From positions 1 to 44,481 of the IMG/VR virus record IMGVR_UViG_3300044987_002232: a DNA stretch of 44,481 bases; one strand, 5' to 3'. The position numbers were made by a program, and so were the translations under genes. Every line of letters starts with the position of its first letter. The stretch's first letter is position 1. The stretch is from a virus. Positions 34,201-39,961 of this stretch are shown piece by piece. The notes under the pieces are model-generated. The model was not told the DNA's origin, ran no database searches, and was given only the letters and a program-made list of their open reading frames with translations.

Positions 34201-34505
34201 AGGAACCGGAGGAATTCGCCGCCGAGCTGGCCGTCCAGATGTTCGCAGGTCCGCTCAGCCGGGTGGTATTCTTCGGGGCCGCGCTCGAAACGATGGCCCG
34301 CAGGGTCATCGGAGCGCCCTACAGGGTGCCGCGCACCGTGCCGGCAGAGTCGGCGCTCAGGCTCATCGACAGGGGCTTCGTGACCGCCACGGACATCCTC
34401 ACGCTCGACTTCGAGAAGGCGCAGGAGGACCTCGTTAAGATGGTCGAATCGACCGGCGCACCGCAACGGCAGATCATCAAGGCCGTGCGGAATTATAGCG
34501 AGTAA
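25245..34505 (+). CDS. Giant polyvalent internal virion protein (gp16 position)
   Basis: A 3086-residue protein occupying the slot of the T7 gp16 ejection protein. Order of regions: helical N-terminus with a hydrophobic stretch (about 327-355); zinc-peptidase motif HEYFH (730-734); SH3-like segment (about 878-925, GDTVTGTRV, YRVKWDNG); DdrB/ParB-like domain (about 1005-1150, LSGNGRVLALRQAE, ELSNRPRILARSP); GNAT (about 1385-1465, RRKGIGTKL); ADP-ribosyltransferase-like (about 1490-1700, GFHQTSKTAMEAIF, PVYLKMDKTLGLID); BECR/MuF-C nuclease-like (about 1742-1855, DDPIAVFKSK, VVALHLDTRSG, SIYGK); coiled-coil rods; a conserved C-terminal region (from about 2738, LSGNLLSAMKQL). This is the architecture of polyvalent phage proteins, thought to be injected and to act on host targets. 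Domain calls are by eye. Confidence 0.85.
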   Translation: MPTIKERREGYRSSDAQRVQGALSVPDFATDDQKFSAARDLMRTVTGMDSQDGSIINKGKPLAADEFLGRMRKVVSDGLGTLETDASRTWNALPDDEEARYTHAAGQLDWWKRNVSAKGARAVDTFSTVDERELPEDATPEDRELVKRHKYASDYFKASSVSEGAAVDLAAPEPFTPEQAQRFTVLKDRIAKRRTIREYNAAMQAENVALQYTLIKDELSEPAREIAKAALRTNKMPQHMVEQFSRLPLVEQQYVSSLVYGAKHASTDGVMLTAGKQFMNTALDIPVKASRALFTDSVKRQFMTDGEFNRFAQTRALLMEAQADKLPEFGGFGSAVVGLASTLPYMGYASIPYAGIGLVAGSAADDFERRVAAEGGDVTSLEFRAAKIATATAYAMTERLQADKAFRLPSAMQKRQAFLGFWRSAYKVAQVGKDFAATTGAELGQEGMQAAMEDGFVAYGLDRNIAREAVQGGLQELKEAAGTMLLTSAVGSAGKAIRINASKRLSVEEMISSHLHRIQLREAYTAGDRKGITESRAAIGELFEKWYRAGSRDNAVAEFKRIGFHPDEAGRMADTFNIEYRTIMESDQFTPEQKRDIIGGDSDPRGLVLKLMPDAQIEEGEDGAFSFSRDMNGTRQTYSVQFDGGGKFDASTPEAAASVSQALKGRGVEITPEEWLATPEENRKALIDEHGLRKNGFFSPVAPGVTEGSLGVLAGTIHLDRAAHPATLFHEYFHGFARMLRDNGVMTDADVSKAVEEFGPAQAPGELFNEEAAADAFRDFATARSNPKPGSVLGHIWNALAALVNGISRSKNRKAASEKATTTREAMFEQVLRGNFTGIPVATIPTAATATTLKTPAKASFSQNQLATVASSTGNRYQFKAGDTVTGTRVNKAGERTKGRTGTVLDSGPDGYRVKWDNGTTSTHPESFFFQESAPPMRPTLTGDAGGVSFAPVTAKLAAEESAKVAAIKGAQGRFEATTPDGSMKVGGYWAAMDLGDIITSDRPGYDARLQGRNREGIASRIQINEIANNVQPSRLFESPETDGGAPLLTQSMNVLSGNGRVLALRQAERLGKLDDYDRWVRVMAQEMGLDVADMRRPVLVRIIDSTTDQAELTRISELSNRPRILARSPAETAEADAAAIIEGGLLALYAPDANGNIFAASNREFLGAFIRAVNDDAMIDSTGKPTDEAGDRVRRAMLAIIAGRGPDSRNVVRALVENSRAVGMGRIVDGVAKAAGELVNLADVKPEFSILDELAFALREFMQFKLDGAVNVEQWIGQADMLRPPRPAIIDKIIREMGNRSGSGIYAMLKDYTDRARALDTKTGDMFGAAPTSKEAVLDLAIKATAETGERLSVSAENVRITEPDAVGSSHGQYDSIIYAKDGSDVVGYIDLSEYDGTMQARMIEVEEEYRRKGIGTKLTQAAVDYAKARGVKFKLSNTTEDGTALRRSLKRAGIIRYSVTATQDRAYMAAAEAGDTATAQRMMDEAAKAAGYKTAGFHQTSKTAMEAIFREGFRLDKGRARLSDEQVPDGFFFKPFDNDIGVGAGDKKDQAQIPVYLKMDKTLGLIDRQAFMNILMFLPEYNRLEGERRSIDAKELAINDAMDKKLVEIAKSNDKEAYGKLLDEMSDQVDAWGAKMKDASTAMRRVITEWMKAKGYDSLEILRDTGSFGRTVSTMVVLDPTQIKSADPITRDDSGRIIPLSKRFNAESADIRYSVSASEAKEWNRSLNLYASGELDTSKPITVLDGTPVILQRCGADNLPITITKTALDHSMSGKTGDDHAVPLREMRKLQQVLDDPIAVFKSKSEPDALVIYTEILEGGRNTVVALHLDTRSGRHTVNAVRSIYGKPLGAVAEWMKDGLALYVHQKKISALFQSIGVQFPKEGPGRKGYLTEQEFNIPPSSGDVNTPPAPRNAMEATRGRYSHESNLIASAAARLIAGKDAPPEQYDRLAKALGVQATGAEIVTRAKAFTEGEVAAAAKKALASKDPTAAITGISKAVELEKFRRTATAGVKKGAALERRLSELGKKAEDAGLKAMLEQVRGENLQRLEVDTGADLTGTMLEVLPEVFAETPPSTGDTGAEPELINPLEFERVVTQEELDARDERLRNAVDMVKAWSASERAAREKRIAERAAKAAAGGQADEDADAEQLDDTGVMVIPKALLETARVNLTSAREFAHFIRLWIGQHAIDRSAGRITAQTVWKDPESVELYRKTVVQQLTDMADRLVDPIDRALPTIKTIIGDIVAGMSPTQIEGMSASALRLIQKNAIRQSQGKLTRELATNIVKLTKDGKAFDTMKEDIKRKVTAEVERVARKLAKIVFYTDRKTAAEIERLDAEIEAREQAYANVTEPVESDAQYHALFLERQMVERYGGLRYRMPADILKAKAEIEDWLTGEKQKLVDRNVQREQEADRLSKALTAGTERDPERHGRPERETFAQGMKDELIATVRQRLQNLVKFSTGTTRTEANEAVEFIALTMGRGSELYAATMDRYRKESDAILDDVSQGDLSAYVKHLEEPLPADVARAVASKEQGLAERMTYGQAIQLYASITQGSYTESVLTNGRQEHARILAGALSAADLRLVEKLRKLYAARRLELSEVVQEVTGTPVWSPDPLYMPVKMFLGAKGGFATEARAWSPLAKALTPRVKNRRDFDETFDIMSMLAMSNEHSARAIAFGTRGIRLRGVLGRRAVQNAIIRYHGREQLSRLLEQVNDHLIGTEPQRDAGSKMIKMAMQLTTFTALSGNLLSAMKQLGSIPAWGLVLKGGLGEVAGHVRNFDRATAAELADSDGFRARYGGGMMREISEIIADGRGNVLKRVYMAGMQPLQGADMVASLLVGTGLYKTRRDALVRQGMDLMDASAQAKTETFNLIEECQQSSRPENMPRAMRRDGIAWRLLMQFASSPMLQLSHEMQAARDWRATVDPDGTMNLAQVIAKSASNAAQGIDDGRAKLVRSILINHALTPVIMQSMSSLFNAILGDDEEPEEFAAELAVQMFAGPLSRVVFFGAALETMARRVIGAPYRVPRTVPAESALRLIDRGFVTATDILTLDFEKAQEDLVKMVESTGAPQRQIIKAVRNYSE

Positions 34506-34656
34506 AAAGCCAACTCGTTCATCGGGTCACGTCGCATAATATAGGCCACCAAAACAGGCTTATTCGTTGGGCTTTTTCTCAAATCTGGCGAAAAATAGCC
34601 TCGCTGTAACCACATGGAAAAGTAAAAATGTCTTGACGCATACCCCCGAAATCCCC
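34506..34656. other. Convergent intergenic region
   Basis: An AT-richer gap between the converging rightward and leftward operons. Imperfect inverted sequences, AAAAAGCCAACTCGTT just after the stop of the giant gene and TTCGTTGGGCTTTTT near 34564-34578, could pair across about 40 nt as a bidirectional terminator. The second ends in a T-run rightward. No convincing gene lies here. Confidence 0.4.
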
Positions 34657-34830
34657 TTAACTATCCCCGTTATTGAGCTTGTCCGCCTCAAGACCATCCG
34701 GCGTATTCCAGCAGCGCCAACACAGGTGCAGTCCCTCGCCCTTGCACGTCCGACAAAGCCACTCGCCGCAGTCAAGACACTGCGCGACCGTGCCGCAGGA
34801 ACCGCACCGCTGACAGGTGCGCGGGCTCAA
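34657..34830 (-). CDS. Small zinc-ribbon-like Cys-rich protein
   Basis: About 57 residues if translation begins at the TTG overlapping the terminase TGA (TTGA); a GTG at 34842 would add four. There is no suitable ATG. It has regularly spaced cysteine pairs (TCQRCGSCG, CLDCG, LCRTCKGEG, LCWRCW), enough for two zinc sites as in B-box/RING-like or ribbon folds. It is last in the leftward operon, directly after the terminase. The high Cys density makes it likely real, but the start is uncertain. Confidence 0.5.
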   Translation of the reverse strand: MSPRTCQRCGSCGTVAQCLDCGEWLCRTCKGEGLHLCWRCWNTPDGLEADKLNNGDS

Positions 34831-36332
34831 AACGGCTTCCACGCATTGTTCGTCTTGGCGACCTCGCGCACGCTGTCCGGCTTCGGGGCGACAGGGAAGC
34901 GGGCATTTGCCAACACGGTAGGATGCGCGATGTTCGCGAGGCAATCGAGCATATCGTCATGCCGGCAGACGGGATAGGTAGCGAATTCGTAATGCTGAAA
35001 ATCGTGCGTCCAGTCGTAGGTTTCGCCAAGCACCGACTGTTTCAGAATCCGGTTCGGCATCCATATCCGGGCCGACTCAAACAGCGGGACCAGCCACCCT
35101 ATGCGGTCCTCCTTCGGAACCGACTGCGCCAGCTCAATTATCGGGAAATGCCAACCCACGTCGTTCTGCTTCTCTTTGACGTGCTCCACATCGGACGCCA
35201 GGCCGACCTGCTCCCAGAAGGTCATGTTCGGAGCCCACGCCTCTACCAGGTCGAACAGGCACCGCGTCCGCTCGGCCAGGTTAATGCGGTCGCGCACCGC
35301 GTCCAGGACGTAATAGTTCTTGTCCCGACCCATGCCGTAGACGATGAAAGACGAATAGTCGTTTGTCTTTTTCTTCTTGTTCGCCGAATCGACGAGGATA
35401 TAGACATTCTGCTTTGAGCGTTCCGGCATGCGCTCAAGGGTATGCAGCCACCCGTCGCGGAACGTCCTGGTCCCCGCCGAAATGGGATTCTGTAGCATCT
35501 GCGCCGAAAACGTCCGTTCGCCCATCATACGCCGCTTCTCGCCGAGCTCAGCCTCGGGCATCAGGACCGACTTGCCGTCAGCCCCGTAGCAGGTCCGGCG
35601 ACGCTCCTTGAGCGCCTTCCGCTCGATCATCACGGAATAGGTGTCGTCCGGGTGGTAGCGCGTCCCGCAGTACCATTCCCGCCCGCCCTCAGACGTGCCG
35701 AGCGCAAGGGACAGCTCCCACGCCTTCGTCGTTTTCTCGATCACCTCGGGCGACGTGACGGAATCCTGGGTCACGATGTCGTCGTAAATCCGCAGCGCGT
35801 AGTGAGCTCCCACCGGCTGCCCATCGACCAGGCCGCCAGCCTGGACGGTCGGCTCCTTCGGGTTCGCCGTCCGCTTCACCACAAGGCCCGACTGCTTCGA
35901 CCAATTCCGCTGCGGCGGCTTGTCCCACAGGATATCCGGAAACAGCGCCACCAGCGCCGCCCGCTCAAGCTCCACCCGGATCTGATCGACGAACTTCTCC
36001 GCCAGGGGCCGGACGTTCGACAGAATGCCTATCGTGATGTTCGGGTCGCGCAGTATCTCCTGCACCGATCCAGCCAACGTGATCACCGTGGACTTGTAAT
36101 GAAACCGGCTCCACAGGTCCAGGAACCCGACCGGCTCCCGCTCGACCTCCCGGCACCGTTCATAAATCCACGGATGCAGCGCGTCGGCCCGCCCCATTAC
36201 GCAGGTCAACAGGAAGAACCGGTCATGCCGGCACATCCAACGCAGCTCATCCACGTCCGAACGGTCCAGAACAGCGCGATATTCCGCCTTCGCCTCGCCG
36301 AATGTCATGGCCTGTAGGGTCGCCTCGTCCAT
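34827..36332 (-). CDS. terL: Terminase large subunit (DNA-packaging ATPase/nuclease)
   Basis: A 501-residue packaging motor. The ATPase domain has a deviant Walker A SRFHYKST (75-82), as in several podoviral terminases, and Walker B ALRIYDDI (D184/D185). The RNase H-fold nuclease has ILVDSAN (D315), an FWEQ Glu (about 374) and RHDDMLD (D459/D460) as metal ligands. It docks on the portal encoded at 7011. It follows the small subunit by 3 nt and is transcribed leftward with the replication genes, opposite to the structural block. Confidence 0.92.
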   Translation of the reverse strand: MDEATLQAMTFGEAKAEYRAVLDRSDVDELRWMCRHDRFFLLTCVMGRADALHPWIYERCREVEREPVGFLDLWSRFHYKSTVITLAGSVQEILRDPNITIGILSNVRPLAEKFVDQIRVELERAALVALFPDILWDKPPQRNWSKQSGLVVKRTANPKEPTVQAGGLVDGQPVGAHYALRIYDDIVTQDSVTSPEVIEKTTKAWELSLALGTSEGGREWYCGTRYHPDDTYSVMIERKALKERRRTCYGADGKSVLMPEAELGEKRRMMGERTFSAQMLQNPISAGTRTFRDGWLHTLERMPERSKQNVYILVDSANKKKKTNDYSSFIVYGMGRDKNYYVLDAVRDRINLAERTRCLFDLVEAWAPNMTFWEQVGLASDVEHVKEKQNDVGWHFPIIELAQSVPKEDRIGWLVPLFESARIWMPNRILKQSVLGETYDWTHDFQHYEFATYPVCRHDDMLDCLANIAHPTVLANARFPVAPKPDSVREVAKTNNAWKPF

Positions 36333-36335
36333 GGC

Positions 36336-36788
36336 CTACTCGCCCAGCTTCTTGAGGACCGGCGCGTCCGGCGCGAACTTCACCGTCGATTCACTCTTTT
36401 CAGGCTCATTGTATCCAAGCATCTTTGCCAGCAGCTCGGCGCACTCCCGCTTGCCTGGCATCTTGATCTTGCCGGCCTCGGCGTCATGCTCCTGCGCCAG
36501 ATCGCTGTCCGGATCGACGTTCGCAATCGGCGTCCGCACCACCCGCGTCAGGAACTCGGCCAGTTCCGTGCGCGTGGCGATGGTCGCCTTGACGGGTATC
36601 TCTTGAAGCTCATCGACCCGAGCCGCAACAGCCGGCTTCTTGGAAAGCTCATAGGCCCGCTGATTGACCGCGCTCGACTTCCACTTTTTCGAGCGAGGAA
36701 ACACGTCGCGGTAACAGTCGCCCTTTGTCTTTTTGCCGCCCGCCAGAAGAACGGCGAACCGCTCATGCCTGTTATCTTTCAGCTTCAT
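36336..36788 (-). CDS. terS: Terminase small subunit (putative)
   Basis: A 150-residue protein; ATG at 36788 has GGAG upstream and is preferred to a GTG at 36818. The N-terminal half (RHERFAVLLAGGKKTKGDCYRDVFP, NQRAYELSKKPAVAARVDEL) is a Terminase_2-like HTH with the typical helix-turn-helix and KKP.V..RV.EL spacing. The C-terminal half is a helical/oligomerisation region. Its place immediately before terL supports the assignment; DNA specificity (cos, pac or direct repeats) cannot be read off. Confidence 0.78.
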   Translation of the reverse strand: MKLKDNRHERFAVLLAGGKKTKGDCYRDVFPRSKKWKSSAVNQRAYELSKKPAVAARVDELQEIPVKATIATRTELAEFLTRVVRTPIANVDPDSDLAQEHDAEAGKIKMPGKRECAELLAKMLGYNEPEKSESTVKFAPDAPVLKKLGE

Positions 36789-36839
36789 ATGCACACTCCG
36801 TTTTTCACCATATACCACATCACGGCCCGAAAATAAAGC

Positions 36840-37190
36840 CTACTCCTTGGCGCACTCCACGCACATCGCCTGATCATTCCGCACGACAGACGCCGGGCTT
36901 CCGCGCGCGCATGACACCGGCGCGTAGTTTGAAAAGTGAATCCGGTAGTAATCGCCGGTCCACCCCTCATAAGGACACGGCCCCACGTCAATCTTGAGCA
37001 CGCGCCGAACGATCCTGTGCTTGGCGCTGTACCCCCGCTGAAACGTGACGGTCTTGTATTCGCGCCCTTCAAGGCGTCCTTTCCAGTGAGGGCATATCTG
37101 GCGATACTCCACCAGCTTTTCGCCGCTTTCCACCTTGTCGAACCACAGGCCCGAAAGGATCAGAAACAGATTGTCGGTTTTCTCGTTCAT
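36840..37190 (-). CDS. ASCH-domain protein
   Basis: A 116-residue protein, ATG at 37190 (TGATG overlap). The order LFLILSGLWFDKVESGEKLVEYRQ, PHWKGRL, YKTVTFQRGYS, a long strand RRVLKIDVGP and a final YRIHF matches the ASCH fold (ASC-1 homology). The SGEK.VEYR helix is the hallmark. ASCH domains bind RNA, and some characterised bacterial members act on nucleosides or modified bases. It precedes the terminase genes. A role in RNA or modified-nucleotide handling is inferred from the family only. Confidence 0.75.
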   Translation of the reverse strand: MNEKTDNLFLILSGLWFDKVESGEKLVEYRQICPHWKGRLEGREYKTVTFQRGYSAKHRIVRRVLKIDVGPCPYEGWTGDYYRIHFSNYAPVSCARGSPASVVRNDQAMCVECAKE

Positions 37191-37690
37191 CACTCCCCCC
37201 TCCTGTTCCACGCCTCGGCTGTCGGCCTCTCGTTGTCCAGCGCGTAAAGCTGCAAGAACTCATCTACCACGCCGATGTCGCCACCGTAAAACCGCTTGGA
37301 CAATTCCCATAGATGGCGATGCAGTTCAACCAATGCCCACTTGTTGCCCTCGCTTAACTCCTTGATGCGGGTCAGCAGTCCGCTTGCCGACATCCGCATC
37401 CCGTTATGCTTGGGGCCAATAATCTCGCTGCGCCGCACCTCCACGCTTTCGCCCGCCCTGAGGCGCTTGATGGTGGCAAGCTCGGCGGTGCTTAACTCCA
37501 CGCTCTCCCCGCTCTCCGTCCGCTTCAGGAGGGCAACGGCTTTCTGGATGCGGTCGTAAACGTGATCATCCATCCATATCTCAGAAAACGGGCAAGAGTT
37601 TTCGCGCCCGTCATTCAGGAATTCGGCGCATTGAGTCGATCCCTCATCGCGCTCCACAAGCCCCCCGCACAGCTCGCATGTCTCGCTCAC
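37190..37690 (-). CDS. Hypothetical protein with N-terminal CxxC
   Basis: A 166-residue protein starting at GTG overlapping the previous TGA (GTGA). It opens with ETCELCGGLVERDEGSTQC, a possible zinc knuckle, followed by a helical body (VYDRIQKAVALLKRTESGE, STAELATIKRLRAGESVEV) and a C-terminal YGGDIGVVDEFLQLYALD segment. Not recognised. It sits in the chain of small overlapping leftward genes. Confidence 0.6.
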   Translation of the reverse strand: MSETCELCGGLVERDEGSTQCAEFLNDGRENSCPFSEIWMDDHVYDRIQKAVALLKRTESGESVELSTAELATIKRLRAGESVEVRRSEIIGPKHNGMRMSASGLLTRIKELSEGNKWALVELHRHLWELSKRFYGGDIGVVDEFLQLYALDNERPTAEAWNRRGE

Positions 37691-37881
37691 TTCCCCCCGC
37701 CTTTCTCTCGCTTCACCAGATTTTCCAACGCATTCGCCAGCATGTCCCTCATCCATCGGGCCTCGGCTCGCGTTCCAACCGGCGCAATCGTAAACGTCTG
37801 ACACCCGACTGTCAGAAGCGCAACATAGCCGCCGTCCCACTTGCGGATGCGGGTGTATCGCTTGCGGAGGTTGCCGATCAT
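37687..37881 (-). CDS. Small basic hypothetical protein
   Basis: A 64-residue basic protein from the ATG at 37881 (TGATG with the upstream stop). IGNLRKRYTRIRKWDGGYVALLTVGCQTFTIAPVG is strand-rich, with a helical tail ARWMRDMLANALENLVK. No family was recognised. Confidence 0.55.
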   Translation of the reverse strand: MIGNLRKRYTRIRKWDGGYVALLTVGCQTFTIAPVGTRAEARWMRDMLANALENLVKREKGGGK

Positions 37882-38081
37882 CAAGAGCCGCCTTTCTTTC
37901 CTGACTTCGGACGTATGTATTCAACGCCGCAGATATCGCCCATTCTCCATCCGGCAAACTCGGTAGGACAATACTCTCGCTTGTTGTAATCCCAAAACAG
38001 CCAGTTATACCGTATGGTCCTCCACGGAAAACGCCACACTCGCGCGTAGCCATTAGGAATAATTTCGCGTCCGTCACTCAT
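37881..38081 (-). CDS. Small aromatic-rich hypothetical protein
   Basis: A 66-residue protein, ATG at 38081 overlapping the upstream stop. It is rich in Trp/Tyr (RVWRFPWRTIRYNWLFWDY) and ends GVEYIRPKSGKK. Not recognised. It lies in the overlapping small-gene chain. Confidence 0.55.
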   Translation of the reverse strand: MSDGREIIPNGYARVWRFPWRTIRYNWLFWDYNKREYCPTEFAGWRMGDICGVEYIRPKSGKKGGS

Positions 38082-38341
38082 CCCCGATCCTCCTTCTTCG
38101 CCTTTTCCGTCACACACGCCGGATTGCCTACACGCCGATATCCCCGGCACATTGCCGTGCCACGATCCAGACTGCAACCAGGCTTGCCCGTTATCGGGCA
38201 GGGGTGCGCGTCTGCCGCCTGGTCCGCTTCCGTTCCGCGATCAGACTCCCATCCGTCCCCGCCGCTCATGCACTTGATGCAGTTCGGGTTTGTCGGTCCG
38301 TCCGACTCGTCATGCTTGCAGTTCCCGCACGTCTCTTTCAT
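38078..38341 (-). CDS. Cys-rich small protein, possible zinc-binding
   Basis: An 87-residue protein, ATG at 38341 (ATGA overlap). It starts KETCGNCKHDE and has further NCIKCMSGG, CPITGKPGC and MCRGYRR, three or four Cys pairs spaced for zinc binding. No DNA-binding fold can be assigned. Confidence 0.58.
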   Translation of the reverse strand: MKETCGNCKHDESDGPTNPNCIKCMSGGDGWESDRGTEADQAADAHPCPITGKPGCSLDRGTAMCRGYRRVGNPACVTEKAKKEDRG

Positions 38342-39027
38342 GCGCCATCCTTCTGCGTCCACCGAGCGCACGCCATGTCGTTTGGCAATTTCCATGTTTT
38401 AGTTGTGTCGCACAACATATGCGGCGGGCATGGAGTTGGAGGGGTCAGCGAGGCACACGTTCCGCACGCCCTTTCCGGCGCGGCAGATGGCTCCTTGGCG
38501 GGCGCGAGCAGGGGGCGCAACTTGTTAATCGCCTCTTCAACGGTTTTCTTGTACATTATGTGTGTCATGTGCTCCGTAAGAAGCGCAACCGCTTCGGCAA
38601 CCTTGGCGCGGAGGGCGGCGAGGGCGGATTCTGCCTTTGGCAAATGAATCCGCTTTAGATCACGCACGATGTTCGGTAGGTTTGACATCGAGGGGCTTTG
38701 AGCGGTGTCTGGACAGTCCATAATCCGCTCGCAATCCGTTACGACCCTGCGCCATCCATCCATCTCCCCCTTGACCTTCTCCATCTCGGCATCCCGCTCA
38801 TTGAGTGCCGCAGCATTAGCGTTCGCCCGTGTCGTTTCAGAGCACAAGGCTTCGCCGACCCTCTCCAACTCGGCCCGCGCCACGGCAAGCTCAAGCTCCT
38901 GAGTACGAGCAAAGTCAACGGTAACGAAAAGCCCCGTTCCGTCAGGGCAATAATCTGTTGAGTAGCATTGCCCGTCTATCGGCGTGATTCTGAACGACTG
39001 CCTATCCGTTCTTGGCGTTTTGCTCAT
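38338..39027 (-). CDS. Coiled-coil protein with C-terminal Cys motifs
   Basis: A 229-residue protein, ATG at 39027 overlapping the previous TGA. After an N-terminal domain with DGTGLFVTVDFARTQELEL comes a long helix with heptads (about 38-100, AELERVGEALCSETTRANA, ERDAEMEKVKGEMDGW) and a second helical block to about 175. Near the C-terminus, ACGTCASLTP and HMLC are possible zinc ligands. Many phages carry such ead/Ea22-like proteins of unknown role; relation to that group is a guess. Confidence 0.6.
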   Translation of the reverse strand: MSKTPRTDRQSFRITPIDGQCYSTDYCPDGTGLFVTVDFARTQELELAVARAELERVGEALCSETTRANANAAALNERDAEMEKVKGEMDGWRRVVTDCERIMDCPDTAQSPSMSNLPNIVRDLKRIHLPKAESALAALRAKVAEAVALLTEHMTHIMYKKTVEEAINKLRPLLAPAKEPSAAPERACGTCASLTPPTPCPPHMLCDTTKTWKLPNDMACARWTQKDGA

Positions 39028-39194
39028 TCTCCACCCGCTTTCGTGGCGACATCGTTCAAGTCCTGAATCTCGCGCCGTGCGCATTCAAGAAAGCGCTCTG
39101 CCTTTGCGTAGTTGCCCTTGTCGCTGCACTTCTTAGCCTCCCTCAAAAAGGCTATTACAACGTGCTCCCAATTTGTCAGGTCTAGCTCGCTCAT
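39024..39194 (-). CDS. Small hypothetical protein (56 aa)
   Basis: A 56-residue frame running from ATG at 39194 to TGA at 39024, with four-base overlaps at both ends. It reads MSELDLTNWEHVVIAFLREA, then a helix-turn-helix-like repeat pair (KGNYAKAERFLECARREIQDL) like a single TPR-type hairpin. The tight overlaps on both sides are the best evidence that it is real. Confidence 0.55.
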   Translation of the reverse strand: MSELDLTNWEHVVIAFLREAKKCSDKGNYAKAERFLECARREIQDLNDVATKAGGE

Positions 39195-39334
39195 CTTTCC
39201 TCCCTTACTTTTCTTCCACTCCCATCCCTCTCCCCGTCCCGCATCTCCTGTCGCACCTGATCCGCCCAGTGCTCAAGGGCGCAAGACTCTGCCAGTTCCT
39301 TGTCGTCCTTGTCCTGTTCGGAGTTATCGTTCAT
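39191..39334 (-). CDS. Small acidic hypothetical protein (47 aa)
   Basis: ATG at 39334 overlaps the nuclease stop as ATGA, and the stop overlaps the next ATG. The 47-residue product is charged and probably helical (NDNSEQDKDDKELAESCALEHW), with a basic tail. No family. Confidence 0.5.
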   Translation of the reverse strand: MNDNSEQDKDDKELAESCALEHWADQVRQEMRDGERDGSGRKVREER

Positions 39335-39753
39335 ATCGCCGCCTCGTAAATCTCGATCTCCCACCGCCGCCCCTTGCGCCCGCTCGTCCTGAGCCGCGCC
39401 CATATCCACGTCCAATCCGGGTAGAGGTGCTTCGCCTCGTCGAACCGACGCCGGCTGTCTCGGCTATGGATGTGCTCGCCCTTCGCCTCCACCGCCACCT
39501 TGGCCGCCTTGTCAACACCATCCGGGGTGTAGGTGGCCCCGCCGCAGATGTCGAAAGTCCGCCCCTCGAACTCGAACGTGCCGGGGAACAGTTTCAGACA
39601 TGCCGCCTCCGTCTTGTTCGGCCCGAGCGCCCCCCTGGCCGCCCGCGTAGGGCGTTTTGAGGGGGCCGGAGGCGTCACGACAGGCCCCCCGGCCTCAGAA
39701 CGCCGCCTGTAGGCGTCCAGGTCCGCCTGAGTCCATCCGGTGAAGGCGCTCAC
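39331..39753 (-). CDS. PD-(D/E)XK-type phage endonuclease
   Basis: A 140-residue protein. After a Pro-rich leader comes NKTEAACLKLFPG, a strand region ending ATYTPDGVD (the PD metal ligand) and VAVEAKGE (the E-x-K), then an arginine-rich helix HSRDSRRRFDEAKHLYPDW. This is the order NKTEA-YTPD-(E)xKG of a common small phage nuclease family found beside replication genes and thought to process branched or replicating DNA. All catalytic positions are present. It overlaps both neighbours by four bases. Confidence 0.75.
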   Translation of the reverse strand: MSAFTGWTQADLDAYRRRSEAGGPVVTPPAPSKRPTRAARGALGPNKTEAACLKLFPGTFEFEGRTFDICGGATYTPDGVDKAAKVAVEAKGEHIHSRDSRRRFDEAKHLYPDWTWIWARLRTSGRKGRRWEIEIYEAAI

Positions 39754-39938
39754 AGCTTCGCCCTCCCGGCAGCCAGCCGAACGGCGTACTCGAAGTTACT
39801 GGCGGCGTTCATCTTCGCCAGTTCCTCGCGCTGGTCATCCGTCATGTCTGGAAAGCGCTGCATCGCCTCACGTGCCTGTCCGAGCAGCTCGCTGTATAGC
39901 TCTCTAAGAGCATTCTCTGTTATATCGTAAGTACTCAT
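39750..39938 (-). CDS. Small helical hypothetical protein
   Basis: A 62-residue, probably all-helical protein (ITENALRELYSELLGQAREAM, EELAKMNAASNFEYAVRLAAG). ATG at 39938 follows a purine-rich stretch that supplies the ribosome-binding site. It overlaps the nuclease start. Unknown role in the replication operon. Confidence 0.55.
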   Translation of the reverse strand: MSTYDITENALRELYSELLGQAREAMQRFPDMTDDQREELAKMNAASNFEYAVRLAAGRAKL

Positions 39939-39961
39939 TACTATGACTCCCTCTCTCTCTT

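Noticed and set aside
34560-34775. Leftward 71-residue frame in the convergent intergenic region
   Set aside because: No SD, no recognisable motif, and it overlaps the Cys-rich frame.
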